Source: Xanthobacteraceae bacterium (GTDB lineage: Bacteria; Pseudomonadota; Alphaproteobacteria; Rhizobiales; Xanthobacteraceae). Taken from it: a DNA stretch of 64,000 bases. The notes beneath the pieces are model-generated. The model did no database searches. It had not been told where the DNA came from and saw only the letters and a list, made by a program, of their open reading frames with translations. The stretch lies in contig JAIESR010000019.1 of the NCBI GenBank assembly GCA_019745775.1, positions 119,708 through 183,707 on the forward strand, written 5' to 3'. Position numbers and translations under genes: made by a program. This document shows positions 17,602 to 26,657 of the stretch, one piece after another (position 1 is the first letter of the stretch; every line of letters starts with the position of its first letter).

Positions 17602-18482
17602 ATCCAGCGGGTATTCGATTGAGACCTGGCAAGCGCGGCGGTGGCGGCGTTGGTACGGTCCTGCGCGGTCGCGAGGATCGCGTGCGCCTGCGGGATGAGC
17701 TGCTGGCTGGTGTCGGCGATTTCCTTGAGCGAGCGTTGGATGTTCTGGTTGTAGCGGTTCCACTGCGCGAGCGTCGATGCGTAGTCCTGTACGCGCCGTG
17801 CCAGCTGTTGCTTCAATTCGGCCTGCGCCGGCAGGCGGCGGAGGATCGCTTCGAATTCGCGGAATTCCTTGAAGAACAATTCCCACGTGGTGCTGGATTG
17901 ATTGAGCCGGTATTGCGCTTCCTGGCGGCGCATGGTGAGGAGCGACAGCAGGAGCTTCTCGCGGTCGGCCTGGGTGATCCAGGTCATGCCGTCGTTGATG
18001 GCCTGCTCGATTCCGGCGGCCGCTTCGCCGAGCCGTTTCCGGGTGCCCTGATCCTCGGAAAAGCCGAGCTCGGCCTGCTCGTCGGTGAGATAGCCGAACG
18101 CGAGCTTGAGCTCTCCAAGCTTCTGGCGCACGCGGCTGACGTCGTCCTCATTGAGCGCGCCGGTGGCGGCCGCGATCTTCTCGAAATTCGACGCGGCCAG
18201 AACGTGGTTGGCCTCGAAATTCCGCACCAGCTCGCCCGATGGCATCGCGACGAAATCGGTGGCGGCGAACTGCATCGACACCAGCGCGATCTTGAATTCG
18301 CGGCTGGCATCGGAAAGCGCGGATGCCGCCTCGACGTTATCGAATGCGCTGGTCACGTCCTTTTGCCCGGTCGTGAACGAGATGCCGTTGGCAAGGAAGC
18401 CGACGACGGGAATCAGCGCGATTCCAATGATGCGGGTCCGGACCGAGACCGATGCGATCGCATTTGCAAGGGACTTGATCAT
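16488..18482 (-). CDS. Methyl-accepting chemotaxis protein (copy 1)
   Basis: A 664-residue chemoreceptor. TM1 lies at about residues 18-36 ([17 protein letters not shown]), followed by a helical periplasmic sensor of ~255 residues. TM2 is [20 protein letters not shown] (about 293-312), then a HAMP linker with [17 protein letters not shown]. The C-terminal part is a methyl-accepting helical hairpin with the signalling tip [20 protein letters not shown]. There is no C-terminal CheR-binding pentapeptide and no cheA/W genes nearby. From residue ~294 onward it is identical in protein and DNA to the next gene, while the sensor part is only similar. The two receptors should feed the same kinase but sense different ligands. 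Confidence 0.93.
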   Translation of the reverse strand: MIKSLANAIASVSVRTRIIGIALIPVVGFLANGISFTTGQKDVTSAFDNVEAASALSDASREFKIALVSMQFAATDFVAMPSGELVRNFEANHVLAASNFEKIAAATGALNEDDVSRVRQKLGELKLAFGYLTDEQAELGFSEDQGTRKRLGEAAAGIEQAINDGMTWITQADREKLLLSLLTMRRQEAQYRLNQSSTTWELFFKEFREFEAILRRLPAQAELKQQLARRVQDYASTLAQWNRYNQNIQRSLKEIADTSQQLIPQAHAILATAQDRTNAATAALARSQSNTRWIIILVGCGAVLIGLGFSWLIGRSITRPLDGLAKAMTRLATGDTSAHIPATKARDELGAMARTVIVFRDTMLERERLAQSQAAANRERENRGEVIAATITRFEVSVDQALSRVREAAERLENTSTDLNGAADTVSSEARTAESRVGTAAGNVTAAASSVEELAASIGEIAGQAHRSTEVASRAVNEARRTVGTMSKLGDAATRIGEVVGLIQAIAGQTNLLALNATIEAARAGEAGRGFAVVASEVKSLAGQTAKATEEIAGQVGNIQSAVADAAEAIEQVNGIIDEISAIASTVAVTVEEQSRAVAEITEGVNRASTEARGGAEAMSRVAGASTDARATAASVKDLADALSIEAERLNTQVRQFLADVQAA

Positions 18483-18505
18483 GGTCGTGCTTTCGGCGGT
18501 GCCAT

Positions 18506-19621
18506 CGCTACGCGGCCTGAACGTCTGCGAGGAATTGCCTGACCTGGGTGTTGAGGCGCTCGGCCTCGATTGAGAGCGCGTCGGCGAGGTCCTTGACGCT
18601 GGCGGCGGTGGCGCGGGCGTCGGTGGAAGCGCCGGCGACGCGGCTCATGGCCTCGGCGCCGCCGCGCGCCTCGGTCGAGGCACGGTTGACGCCTTCAGTG
18701 ATCTCCGCCACCGCGCGGCTCTGCTCCTCGACGGTGACCGCGACGGTGGAGGCAATCGCCGAGATCTCGTCGATGATGCCGTTGACCTGCTCGATCGCCT
18801 CGGCGGCGTCGGCCACCGCGGACTGGATGTTGCCGACCTGGCCGGCGATCTCCTCGGTGGCCTTGGCGGTCTGTCCGGCCAGGGACTTCACCTCGGAAGC
18901 GACCACCGCGAAGCCTCGGCCGGCCTCGCCGGCGCGCGCCGCCTCGATGGTGGCGTTGAGCGCCAAGAGGTTGGTCTGTCCGGCGATCGCCTGGATCAGT
19001 CCTACGACCTCGCCGATGCGGGTGGCGGCATCGCCGAGCTTCGACATGGTGCCGACGGTGCGGCGCGCCTCGTTGACGGCGCGGGAGGCGACTTCGGTGG
19101 AGCGATGCGCCTGCCCGGCGATCTCGCCGATCGAGGCGGCGAGTTCCTCGACCGAGGAGGCGGCGGCGGTGACGTTGCCGGCGGCGGTGCCGACGCGGCT
19201 CTCGGCGGTGCGCGCTTCTGAGGAGACGGTGTCGGCGGCGCCGTTGAGGTCGGTAGAGGTGTTCTCCAGCCGTTCGGCGGCCTCGCGCACGCGCGACAGC
19301 GCCTGGTCGACCGACACCTCGAAGCGGGTGATGGTGGCGGCGATCACTTCGCCGCGGTTCTCGCGCTCGCGGTTGGCGGCGGCCTGGCTCTGCGCGAGTC
19401 TTTCGCGCTCCAACATCGTGTCGCGGAACACGATGACGGTGCGGGCCATGGCGCCGAGTTCGTCGCGGGCCTTGGTGGCGGGGATATGCGCGGAGGTGTC
19501 GCCGGTCGCCAGGCGGGTCATCGCCTTGGCCAGGCCGTCGAGCGGCCGCGTGATGCTGCGCCCGATCAGCCAGCTGAACCCCAGCCCGATCAGCACCGCG
19601 CCGCAACCGACGAGGATAATG
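18506..19621 (-). repeat. Copy 2 of a 1,116-bp identical direct repeat
   Basis: It matches 16486-17601 without a difference that I could find, including third codon positions. The left edge is 2 bp beyond the stop codon of the second chemoreceptor gene; the right edge is inside the TM2 coding region. Confidence 0.92.
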
Positions 19622-20526
19622 GCGCGGCGTGTCCAATCCTGCGATGCGCTGAGCGTGACCGAAGCGTCATCGGCGCGGGCGCGCGCCGATGAGATGATCC
19701 GGTCGGCGTCGGGCAGCATTTCCTCGCTCGCGGCATCGATGCTCGTGACCCACGGCCGCACGCGCGAAGCCGCCAGCGCCCATTCCGAGAACGTGTCGAT
19801 GTAGATCTGAACCTGGCGATCGAGCCGCCCTTTCACGTCAGCGACGATGTCAAAAGCGTCCGATGCGCTGGTGAGATTCAGAAATCCGTCGGCAAACTGC
19901 TGACGGAAGCTTTCGTCACGCGTGTTGCGGTAATGCGCTTCGTAGAAACGCATGGCCGCCAGCAAGGTGCGGAACCGCTGAGCGGCTACGCCTGGTAATT
20001 CGGGGAGATCTTCCACGATCAGGCGCTCGGTTTCCCGGCCCGCCGTGGCGAGCTTGTGATTGAGGCCCTGGTTGTCCGCGAAGCCGACCCATTCCTGGGT
20101 GCGAATGAGGCCGCTGAAGCTGTCCTTGAGGGCCGCCACCTTGGTCTGCATGGCGGCGATCTCGGCCTTCTGCTGCGGGCTCGCACTCGCGACCGCCATC
20201 GTTTCAAGAAAGCGCACCGCGTTGTCATGAGCGGTGCCGAAAGCGCCCACCAGGTCGTAGGAGGGGCGGGCGGCAAATTCCTTCGCGCTCATCCGCATGG
20301 CGGTCAGCGCCAGCTTGAATTCGCGGCTTGCTTCGGCGACTTCGGCGGCCTGGTGCGCGCTGCGGAACGTGTCTTCGACCTCCGACTGCGCCAGCTTGAA
20401 TTCGATACCGTTGGCAAGGAATCCAGTGACCGGAATCATGGCGATCATGATGATGCGGGCGCGGACCGAAACCCGCGCGATGAGGCTCGCCGGGGAGAAT
20501 TTGCGTGTCGGCGAGAGGAGGCGCAT
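18508..20526 (-). CDS. Methyl-accepting chemotaxis protein (copy 2)
   Basis: A 672-residue chemoreceptor with the same layout as its downstream neighbour: TM1 ([17 protein letters not shown]), periplasmic helical sensor, TM2, HAMP and signalling hairpin. The sensor is recognisably homologous to copy 1 ([23 protein letters not shown] versus [23 protein letters not shown]) but clearly diverged. The last 371 residues are identical. The ATG before RLLSPTRKF was preferred to a TTG 26 codons upstream because receptor homology begins near it, although no strong ribosome site is visible. Only 25 bp separate it from copy 1, so the pair is probably one operon. Confidence 0.92.
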   Translation of the reverse strand: MRLLSPTRKFSPASLIARVSVRARIIMIAMIPVTGFLANGIEFKLAQSEVEDTFRSAHQAAEVAEASREFKLALTAMRMSAKEFAARPSYDLVGAFGTAHDNAVRFLETMAVASASPQQKAEIAAMQTKVAALKDSFSGLIRTQEWVGFADNQGLNHKLATAGRETERLIVEDLPELPGVAAQRFRTLLAAMRFYEAHYRNTRDESFRQQFADGFLNLTSASDAFDIVADVKGRLDRQVQIYIDTFSEWALAASRVRPWVTSIDAASEEMLPDADRIISSARARADDASVTLSASQDWTRRAIILVGCGAVLIGLGFSWLIGRSITRPLDGLAKAMTRLATGDTSAHIPATKARDELGAMARTVIVFRDTMLERERLAQSQAAANRERENRGEVIAATITRFEVSVDQALSRVREAAERLENTSTDLNGAADTVSSEARTAESRVGTAAGNVTAAASSVEELAASIGEIAGQAHRSTEVASRAVNEARRTVGTMSKLGDAATRIGEVVGLIQAIAGQTNLLALNATIEAARAGEAGRGFAVVASEVKSLAGQTAKATEEIAGQVGNIQSAVADAAEAIEQVNGIIDEISAIASTVAVTVEEQSRAVAEITEGVNRASTEARGGAEAMSRVAGASTDARATAASVKDLADALSIEAERLNTQVRQFLADVQAA

Positions 20527-20769
20527 CGAAATAATCGAACAAATCGTCCGTTTGGGTCTGGCCGGCACCGCTGCCAGCCGCAACTCGGTACGGGTCCGCA
20601 GCAAACATCCAAATGGTTAATAAAGTCGCAAAAACCGGCTAAGGCGCAGTAAAATAATGGAAATCCGGCATCATCGTCAGTTATGGCCCGGTGTCTTGGG
20701 ATGCACTTTTGGGCGTTGCGCGCGAACGTTCACGGGCATTCGATAGGGCAGGATCGGCGGAGGATTACA

Positions 20770-22437
20770 ATGCTGCAGCAGGCGGCTCGACGCGATGCCG
20801 GGCTCAAGCTCGTCGCTCTCGCCCGCGAGGCGACACGGGCCGCCGACGCGATCCTGCGCGACGCGACCGCGACCGTGCGGGCGCGGGTCCGGGTCGATCG
20901 CCATACCGTCGAGCGGCTGTTCGATCGCGAGCAGCGTGCCACCCACGGGCTCGCCTGGCTTGCCACCTATGTCGAGGGCATCCGGCAGGTCACTGCCTTT
21001 GCCGAGCGCGCCTGCGATGCCGGCACGTTGAGCGAGGCCAAGGAGCTGATGGTCGCGATCGGCATCGGCGAGTTCCTGTCGCAGATCATCGGCGGCATCC
21101 CGATGAGCCAGGGCGAGATCGTCCGACCGGCCGACATGGGCCTGAGCAGCGCCGCCGTGGCGGCGCATCTCGCCGGTCCGATCGAAGGCCTGTTGGCCGG
21201 CAATGACGAACGCCGCGCCCGGCTCGTGACCCTGCTGCACGATCTCAACGATCTTACCGTCGGCGGCCCCGACGACGACGCGCTGATCTCGATGCGCGAA
21301 GAGGTGCGCAAATTCGCCGAGAGCGAGGTGATGCCGCGTGCGCACGGCTGGCACCTCGCCAATGAATCGATCCCGCTCGGCGTCATTGCGCAGATGGCGG
21401 ACCTCGGCGCGTTCGGCCTCTCCATTCCGGAAAACTACGGCGGCATGGGGTTGGGCAAAGAGGCGATGTGCGTCGTCACCGAGGAGCTGTCGCGCGGTTA
21501 TATCGGCGTCGGCTCGCTCGGAACGCGCTCGGAAATCGCCGCCGAACTGATCGCGGCTGCCGGCACCGAGGAGCAGAAGCGTAGCTGGTTGCCGAAGATC
21601 GCGTCCGGCGCTGTGCTGCCGACGGCGGTGTTCACCGAGCCCGACACCGGCTCCGACATGGCGTCGGTGAAGACGCGCGCGACCCGTCACGATGGCTTCT
21701 ATCTCGTGTACGGCAACAAGACCTGGATCACCCATGCGGCGCGCGCCGACCTGATGGTGCTGTTGGTCCGCACCAACCCGGCGGAGCGCGGCTATCGGGG
21801 CCTGTCGCTGTTGCTCGCCGAGAAGCCGCGCGGCACCGACGCACAGCCGTTTCCCGTCGCCGGCATGTCCGGGACCGAAATCGAGGTGCTCGGCTATCGC
21901 GGCATGAAGGAATACGAGATCGCCTTCGACGGCTTTCGGGTGCCGAGCGCCAACCTGCTTGGCGGCGTCGAGAGCCGCGGTTTCAAGCAGCTGATGCAAA
22001 CCTTCGAAGCGGCGCGCATCCAGACCGCGGCGCGCGCGGTCGGCGTTGCCCAGGCCGCGTTGGAGACCGCGCACCGGTACGCGCGAGAGCGCAAGCAGTT
22101 CGGCCGGCCGATCGTCGATTTCCCGCGCGTCGCCGACAAGATCGCGATGATGGCGGCGGAAATACTTCTGGCCCGCGAGTTGACGTACTTCGCCGCGCGG
22201 CAAAAGGATTCCGGTAAGCGCTGCGATCTCGAGGCCGGCATGGCGAAGCTGTTGGCGGCGCGGGTGGCCTGGTCGGCGGCCGACAATGCGGTGCAGATCC
22301 ACGGCGGCAACGGCTTCGCGCTCGAATTCCCGGTGTCGCGGCTTCTCTGCGACGCACGGATCCTCTCGATCTTCGAAGGCGCCGCCGAGATTCAGGCCAA
22401 TGTCATCGCGCGGCGCGTCCTGGATGACGTACTATGA
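20770..22437 (+). CDS. mcd: Acyl-CoA dehydrogenase, probably (2S)-methylsuccinyl-CoA dehydrogenase
   Basis: A 555-residue flavoprotein. An unusually long N-terminal helical extension (residues 1-~165, including GGIPMSQGEIVRPADMGLS) precedes a standard acyl-CoA dehydrogenase core with VFTEPDTGSDMASVKT, GNKTWITHAARAD, YARERKQFGRPI, QIHGGNGF and the C-terminal ILSIFEGAAEIQ. This architecture is the hallmark of Mcd in the ethylmalonyl-CoA pathway for acetyl-CoA assimilation; ordinary acyl-CoA dehydrogenases are ~380 residues. The ATG is supported by GGAGGA 7 nt upstream. Genes for ETF and a cobalamin adenosyltransferase lie within 10 kb and fit the pathway. It could be another long acyl-CoA dehydrogenase. 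Confidence 0.85.
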   Translation: MLQQAARRDAGLKLVALAREATRAADAILRDATATVRARVRVDRHTVERLFDREQRATHGLAWLATYVEGIRQVTAFAERACDAGTLSEAKELMVAIGIGEFLSQIIGGIPMSQGEIVRPADMGLSSAAVAAHLAGPIEGLLAGNDERRARLVTLLHDLNDLTVGGPDDDALISMREEVRKFAESEVMPRAHGWHLANESIPLGVIAQMADLGAFGLSIPENYGGMGLGKEAMCVVTEELSRGYIGVGSLGTRSEIAAELIAAAGTEEQKRSWLPKIASGAVLPTAVFTEPDTGSDMASVKTRATRHDGFYLVYGNKTWITHAARADLMVLLVRTNPAERGYRGLSLLLAEKPRGTDAQPFPVAGMSGTEIEVLGYRGMKEYEIAFDGFRVPSANLLGGVESRGFKQLMQTFEAARIQTAARAVGVAQAALETAHRYARERKQFGRPIVDFPRVADKIAMMAAEILLARELTYFAARQKDSGKRCDLEAGMAKLLAARVAWSAADNAVQIHGGNGFALEFPVSRLLCDARILSIFEGAAEIQANVIARRVLDDVL

Positions 22438-22581
22438 TCACGCGCATCGCCTTGTCGATCGTCGCAGGGCGTTCGGTCGCCACATCAGGTCGGCGCCCCG
22501 CGGTACGTGCTAGACAAAGGATGGCTGCAACGAATCGGGCATCCCGGCGTTGGTCTTGACGCATTCAAGAAAGAGGTTGGC

Positions 22582-23034
22582 ATGGGCAAGCTGAAGATTA
22601 ATCAGGGCGATTGGGTCATCGTGTGCGACGGCAAGAAGGCGCTCGTGCTCGAGAACGCGGGCGATGAGAAATTTCTCAATCTGAAGACGCGCGAGGTCTT
22701 CAGTCACGCCGATCCCAAGACCTCTGAGCTCGGTACGGATGCGCCCGGCCGGTCGTTCAGCTCGGTCGGTCATGGACGCAGCTCCGTGGAGCAGGCCGAT
22801 TTGCATACCCTGGAGGAAGAGCGCTTCCTGAAGAAGCTCGCCGGGCATCTCGACGCCGAGGTGAAGGCCGGCCGTGCCAAATCGATCGTGATCGTCGCCC
22901 CGCCGCGCGCGCTCGGCGTGCTGCGCCCGGCTTACACGCATGATCTGCGCAAGGCGCTACAGACCGAGATCGACAAGGACCTGGTCAAGGTCCCGCTGCA
23001 CGAGATCGAGAAGCACCTGACGGCGCAAGCATGA
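22582..23034 (+). CDS. Host attachment family protein
   Basis: A 150-residue protein beginning MGKLKINQGDWVIVCDGKKA, with the family core FLKKLAGHLDAEVKAGRAKSIVIVAPPRALGVLR. It matches the 'protein required for attachment to host cells' family (Host_attach). These are small, probably cytoplasmic proteins named from an Agrobacterium attachment locus; the biochemical role is unknown. The chosen ATG has AAAGAGG upstream. The last codons and the TGA stop lie inside an interspersed palindrome, so the exact C-terminus may be repeat-derived. Confidence 0.85.
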   Translation: MGKLKINQGDWVIVCDGKKALVLENAGDEKFLNLKTREVFSHADPKTSELGTDAPGRSFSSVGHGRSSVEQADLHTLEEERFLKKLAGHLDAEVKAGRAKSIVIVAPPRALGVLRPAYTHDLRKALQTEIDKDLVKVPLHEIEKHLTAQA

Positions 23035-23073
23035 TCCTGAAAAGTGGGAACCGGTTTTCGGAAAAGATCATGC
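23029..23073. repeat. Rhizobiales-type interspersed palindrome
   Basis: Arms GCATGATC (23029-23036) and GATCATGC (23066-23073) enclose a segment containing AAAAGTGGGAACCGGTTTTC. It has the look of a short palindromic element I recall as abundant between genes in Rhizobiales. Its left arm supplies the TGA stop codon (23032-23034) of the host attachment gene. Confidence 0.75.
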
Positions 23074-23091
23074 TCAAACAAGGCGCGCCGC

Positions 23092-24060
23092 CTACTTGCC
23101 CTTGAGCAGCTTGCCGACGTTGCCCGACAGGATCGCCTCGCCGTCCTTGCCCATGCTGCGGATCTCGCGCACGAAATCGCGCACCGCCTCGCGCGCGCGG
23201 ATTTCCTGCGGATAGTCGGTAGCGAACACGATGCGTGATGCGGGAATTTCGACCATCGACGACTTCACCGACGTGATCGCGCCCGCAAAGCCGGCAGTGT
23301 CGAAGATCAGGTTGTTGTTGATGTAGTAGTCGAAATCCTTGTTCGGGCCGGCGCCGTGGCGGGGATTACCCTTGGTACCCCAGAAGTCCTTGTCCTGGTA
23401 GCTGCGGATGCGGCCGAGCATCGAGGCCATGCCGCCCGACAGATGCGCCATGTGCACCGTCAGGCTGGGATGACGGTCGAACACGCCGGAATTCACCAGG
23501 CGGATGGTCGCCATGATCAGCGAGAACTCGCGGCCGACCGAGCGCGCGGTGTCGAAGGCGTCGAACTGCTGCGAGTAGTTGAGCTTCAGCGCCGGATGCA
23601 CGAACACGAACATCCCGAGCTTCGCGGCCTCGGCCCAGAACGGCTCGTACGCCGGATTGTCGAGGAATTTCCCGTCGTGCTCCGACGTGATCACCACGCC
23701 TTCGCAGCCTAGCTCGTGCCGGCAGCGGTTGAGCTCCTTGAGCGCGTCCGGGCCGCCGAGCGGGTTGGCGTGCGCCGCGCCGATGAAGCGGCCGGGATAG
23801 TCCTTCTCCGCCGTCTTCGCCTTGTCGTTGACGAAGCGCGAGGTCTCGAGATCGGCGCACATGCCCTGCGCGCTGGTCAGCCATGCCGCGTCGATGCCGG
23901 AGAGGTCCATCATCTTCACGTGCTCGTCGAGGTCGTAGAGCAGCGAGTGGATGGTGTAGCTCGGTGCGCCCATGGCGTCGTAGTGCAGGATCAGCCGGTC
24001 GCCCGGGTCCTCCTTGATCAGCTCGCGCGGCGTGAAGTGGTGCTGGAAGTCGACGATCAT
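23092..24060 (-). CDS. Amidohydrolase family 2 protein (ACMSD-like)
   Basis: A 322-residue TIM-barrel metal-dependent hydrolase. It opens MIVDFQHHFTPRE (N-terminal metal-binding HH), with later ligands in FVFVHPALK, VHMAHLSGG and the C-terminal Asp in IVFATDYPQEIRA. This is the aminocarboxymuconate-semialdehyde decarboxylase/o-pyrocatechuate decarboxylase group of the amidohydrolase superfamily. A real ACMSD would act one step after the 3-hydroxyanthranilate dioxygenase at 11.3 kb, but the family is broad and the genes are 11 kb apart. It is followed 55 bp upstream on the same strand by the epimerase-like gene, so the two are likely co-transcribed. Confidence 0.8.
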   Translation of the reverse strand: MIVDFQHHFTPRELIKEDPGDRLILHYDAMGAPSYTIHSLLYDLDEHVKMMDLSGIDAAWLTSAQGMCADLETSRFVNDKAKTAEKDYPGRFIGAAHANPLGGPDALKELNRCRHELGCEGVVITSEHDGKFLDNPAYEPFWAEAAKLGMFVFVHPALKLNYSQQFDAFDTARSVGREFSLIMATIRLVNSGVFDRHPSLTVHMAHLSGGMASMLGRIRSYQDKDFWGTKGNPRHGAGPNKDFDYYINNNLIFDTAGFAGAITSVKSSMVEIPASRIVFATDYPQEIRAREAVRDFVREIRSMGKDGEAILSGNVGKLLKGK

Positions 24061-24115
24061 TGACGCGGTCCTTTACCGAAAATCGAGCGGAGAGGGAGTG
24101 TCATGAAACGAGCGC

Positions 24116-25045
24116 CTAGGCAATTGCGCCCAGCTCCTTTAGTGAACGCGTTACTGCGGTGGCGAGCGGCGTATGCGGCACCGCGCCGATGGCGGCGGCG
24201 AGCTTTGCGCCGTCGATGCGGTGCGGCACCTGCCAGAGATAGCCGATCTCGGAAAGCTCGCGGCCCATGCTCCAGAGGCTGCCGATGGTCCGCATCATCC
24301 ACCAGTTGATGTAGCCGACCTTGAGCGTGCGGCCCGACGCCCTGGCGATGGCAGAGATGAATTCCTGGCCGGTGACGGCGTGGCCGGGGAAGCCGAAGAC
24401 CTCGTACTGACCGAGCTTGCCGCGGATCGCGGCGAGCTTGATCAGCGCATCGATGTAGTCGGGCAGGTAAGCCCATTCGTGCACGACATCGAGCGGACCC
24501 GGATAGGTGATCTTGTTCTTGGCGAGCTCCTTGGTCAGGACCAGATCGAACCACGATCCGCGGCCGCGGCCGAAGAAGTCGCCGGCGCGCAGCACGACCG
24601 TGCGCACGCCGCGGTCGGAAGCTTCGCGCAGACGCAGCTCCATCTCCTCGCGGATTTTTCCCTTGCGCGAGGTCGGCTGCATCGGCGTCGTCTCGTCGAG
24701 CACTTCAGGCATGCCGGCGCCGTAGTTGTAGACGTTGCCAGGGAATATCAGCGTCGCGCCGGACTGCTCCGCCGCCTCGATCGCCGAGTAGGTGAGCGGC
24801 AGCGCGTGCTGCGCCCAGCCGGTGTAGGGCGCGTTCAGCGCGTGCAGGATGACGTCGGTACCGCGCGCTTCCTTCACCGCGACGGCGCGGTCATTGGTCT
24901 CGATCAAGTCGATGCCTTTGGGCGCGCGCCACCCGGCACCCGGACGGACGAGCCCTTTGACGCTCCAACCGTCGTCGCGGAACGCCTCGGCGGCCGCGAA
25001 GCCGAGCCGACCGGCCGCGCCAAGCACCAGAATCTGGCCTTTCAT
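24116..25045 (-). CDS. NAD(P)-dependent epimerase/dehydratase-like protein
   Basis: A 309-residue extended short-chain dehydrogenase fold. The N-terminal dinucleotide motif is LVLGAAGRLGFAAAEAF, followed by strand-helix repeats and NVYNYGAG in the catalytic region; a classical YxxxK is not obvious. The C-terminal half (VVHEWAYLPDYIDALIKLA) matches the NAD-dependent epimerase family, many of which are oxidoreductases of unknown substrate. The start is the ATG directly before KGQILVLGAA; the open frame upstream has no homology. It is the upstream gene of a leftward pair with the amidohydrolase. Confidence 0.8.
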   Translation of the reverse strand: MKGQILVLGAAGRLGFAAAEAFRDDGWSVKGLVRPGAGWRAPKGIDLIETNDRAVAVKEARGTDVILHALNAPYTGWAQHALPLTYSAIEAAEQSGATLIFPGNVYNYGAGMPEVLDETTPMQPTSRKGKIREEMELRLREASDRGVRTVVLRAGDFFGRGRGSWFDLVLTKELAKNKITYPGPLDVVHEWAYLPDYIDALIKLAAIRGKLGQYEVFGFPGHAVTGQEFISAIARASGRTLKVGYINWWMMRTIGSLWSMGRELSEIGYLWQVPHRIDGAKLAAAIGAVPHTPLATAVTRSLKELGAIA

Positions 25046-25113
25046 GTCGGCGGCCTGCGGCGGGAGTCGATAGGGAGCTTGTTGCGCATCAACAACACTG
25101 TGCTCGATGGGCG

Positions 25114-25659
25114 TCAGCGATAGCCGACCGCCTTGCGGAATTCGTCGGCCCTGTCCTTCATGATGTTGAAGTAGACGCGGAACGTTCGCGCCGGGTCGGC
25201 GCCGGTGCCCGCGGAGCGCACATCGATCTCGATGCGCGCGCTGTGGCTGCCGTTCCGCTGTAGGTAGGTGTAGGCCTTGGCGTATCGCCGATCGGTGTTC
25301 CACCTGTTGATGACTTCAGGCGAAATCGCCTGCTTGAGCGTATACCCCGAGTAGAACTGGTACGAGTTGCACTGCCGGTCATCGCGCGCGCCCGGCGCGC
25401 AGTCGTAGAAGTAGATCGACCAATCGAACCCGTCGATCGCCATGTTCACGCGCGGGTCACCGCTGTCGTCGATGTCGACCGTGGGCGCGTAGCCGAGCGC
25501 CTTCAACTCTTTGACGATGATCGCGGCGGTGATGCGATCGCTCGACGCGGGTGCGGAGGACGATGGTGCGGGAGAGGGGGGCGGCGTTTGCCCGGGCTCG
25601 GCCGCGAGAGCGCTGCCACTCCACGTTGCGAGCGCAAAAATGAGGGCAAGCCGATACAT
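25114..25659 (-). CDS. Secreted YbjN domain protein
   Basis: A 181-residue protein with a clear Sec signal peptide (MYRLALIFALATWSGSALA, cleavage near ALA-AEP) and a Pro/Ser-rich linker. The YbjN-like domain has KELKALGYAPTVDIDDSGDP and VNMAIDGFDWSIYFYDC. Two cysteines (YDCAPG and RQCNSY) may form a periplasmic disulfide. YbjN domains resemble type III secretion chaperones, but exported versions are common in Alphaproteobacteria and have no known function. Confidence 0.75.
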   Translation of the reverse strand: MYRLALIFALATWSGSALAAEPGQTPPPSPAPSSSAPASSDRITAAIIVKELKALGYAPTVDIDDSGDPRVNMAIDGFDWSIYFYDCAPGARDDRQCNSYQFYSGYTLKQAISPEVINRWNTDRRYAKAYTYLQRNGSHSARIEIDVRSAGTGADPARTFRVYFNIMKDRADEFRKAVGYR

Positions 25660-25861
25660 GCGTTCTGTCCTGTAGCGGATGGAGACCGGTGAAGAGCAGG
25701 TCCGGCCGGAACCTAGCAGGGGTCGTTGCGGCCTGCCAGCGCGCGGAGGAGCGGTGTTGCTGGCCGGATTAACGCGGCTTCACGCCGCTCTGCCGGCAAC
25801 GTGAAACGGTTCCGTCCGGTCGCGCATGGTATCGCGTCGGGCGCGGTGGTAATGGTCCTGG

Positions 25862-26056
25862 ATGACCGCCGTCCTCCTCTATGCCTTGGTGCCGCTCGCG
25901 CTTGCTGCCGTCGCGATCGTCCTGCTGTTCGGGTTCCTCAACTTCGCGAAGGGCGGCTCGCCGGAGACGTCGCAGAAATTGATGCGCTGGCGCGTCCTGA
26001 TGCAGTTTGTCGCGCTCGTCGTTATCATGCTCACGATCTGGATCATGGGACGCTAA
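25862..26056 (+). CDS. Twin-transmembrane HIG1-domain-like small protein
   Basis: A 64-residue protein of two hydrophobic helices (VPLALAAVAIVLLFGFLNFA and FVALVVIMLTIWIMG) joined by a loop with SQKLMRWRVLMQ, the basic motif of HIG1-type proteins. Mitochondrial HIG1 proteins associate with respiratory complexes; bacterial homologues are uncharacterised. It lies 21 bp before the cobalamin adenosyltransferase gene and is probably co-transcribed with it. Confidence 0.8.
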   Translation: MTAVLLYALVPLALAAVAIVLLFGFLNFAKGGSPETSQKLMRWRVLMQFVALVVIMLTIWIMGR

Positions 26057-26077
26057 GGCGGGGCGTGAGGGCGGCCG

Positions 26078-26650
26078 ATGGTGATTCTCAATCGCATCTA
26101 CACGCGCACCGGCGACGACGGCACCACGGCGCTCGGCTCCGGCGATCGTCGCAAGAAATACGACCTGCGCGTATCCGCCTACGGCACCCTCGACGAAGTG
26201 AACGCCGTGATCGGGGTCGCGCGGCTGCACACCGCCGGTGACAAGGCGCTCGACGCCGCGTTGGCGCGCATCCAGAACGACCTGTTCGACGTCGAGGCTG
26301 AGCTCTGCCTCGCCACCAAAGGTCCGGGCGGCGCCGCGCTCACGGTGACGGCGGCGCAGGTCACGTGGCTCGAACGTGAGATCGACCGCCTCAACGAGGA
26401 ACTGCAGCCGCTGAGGTCGTTCGTGCTGCCGGGCGGTACGCCGGCGGCGGCGTACCTGCACCTCGCGCGCACGATCTGCCGTCGCGCGGAGCGCATCATG
26501 GTCGAGCTCAAGGATCAGCCGGGCGAGCAGGTGTCTCCAGACGCGCTCAAATACGTCAACCGGCTGTCCGATCTTCTGTTCGTCGCGAGCCGGTACATGA
26601 ACGGCAAGGGCGAGACCGACGTGCTCTGGGCACCCGGTCAGCATCGGTAG
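26078..26650 (+). CDS. Cob(I)yrinic acid a,c-diamide adenosyltransferase, PduO type
   Basis: A 190-residue helical-bundle enzyme with the N-terminal ATP-binding motif YTRTGDDGTTALGSGDRRKK, the mid-protein FVLPGGTPAAAYLHLAR and ICRRAERIMVEL. PduO-type enzymes transfer the adenosyl group of ATP to cob(I)alamin, making adenosylcobalamin for mutases such as methylmalonyl- and ethylmalonyl-CoA mutase. This fits the nearby acyl-CoA metabolism genes. It is 21 bp downstream of the HIG1-like gene and 7 bp upstream of the rhomboid gene, so a short operon is likely. Confidence 0.93.
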   Translation: MVILNRIYTRTGDDGTTALGSGDRRKKYDLRVSAYGTLDEVNAVIGVARLHTAGDKALDAALARIQNDLFDVEAELCLATKGPGGAALTVTAAQVTWLEREIDRLNEELQPLRSFVLPGGTPAAAYLHLARTICRRAERIMVELKDQPGEQVSPDALKYVNRLSDLLFVASRYMNGKGETDVLWAPGQHR

Positions 26651-26657
26651 CCGCTCC

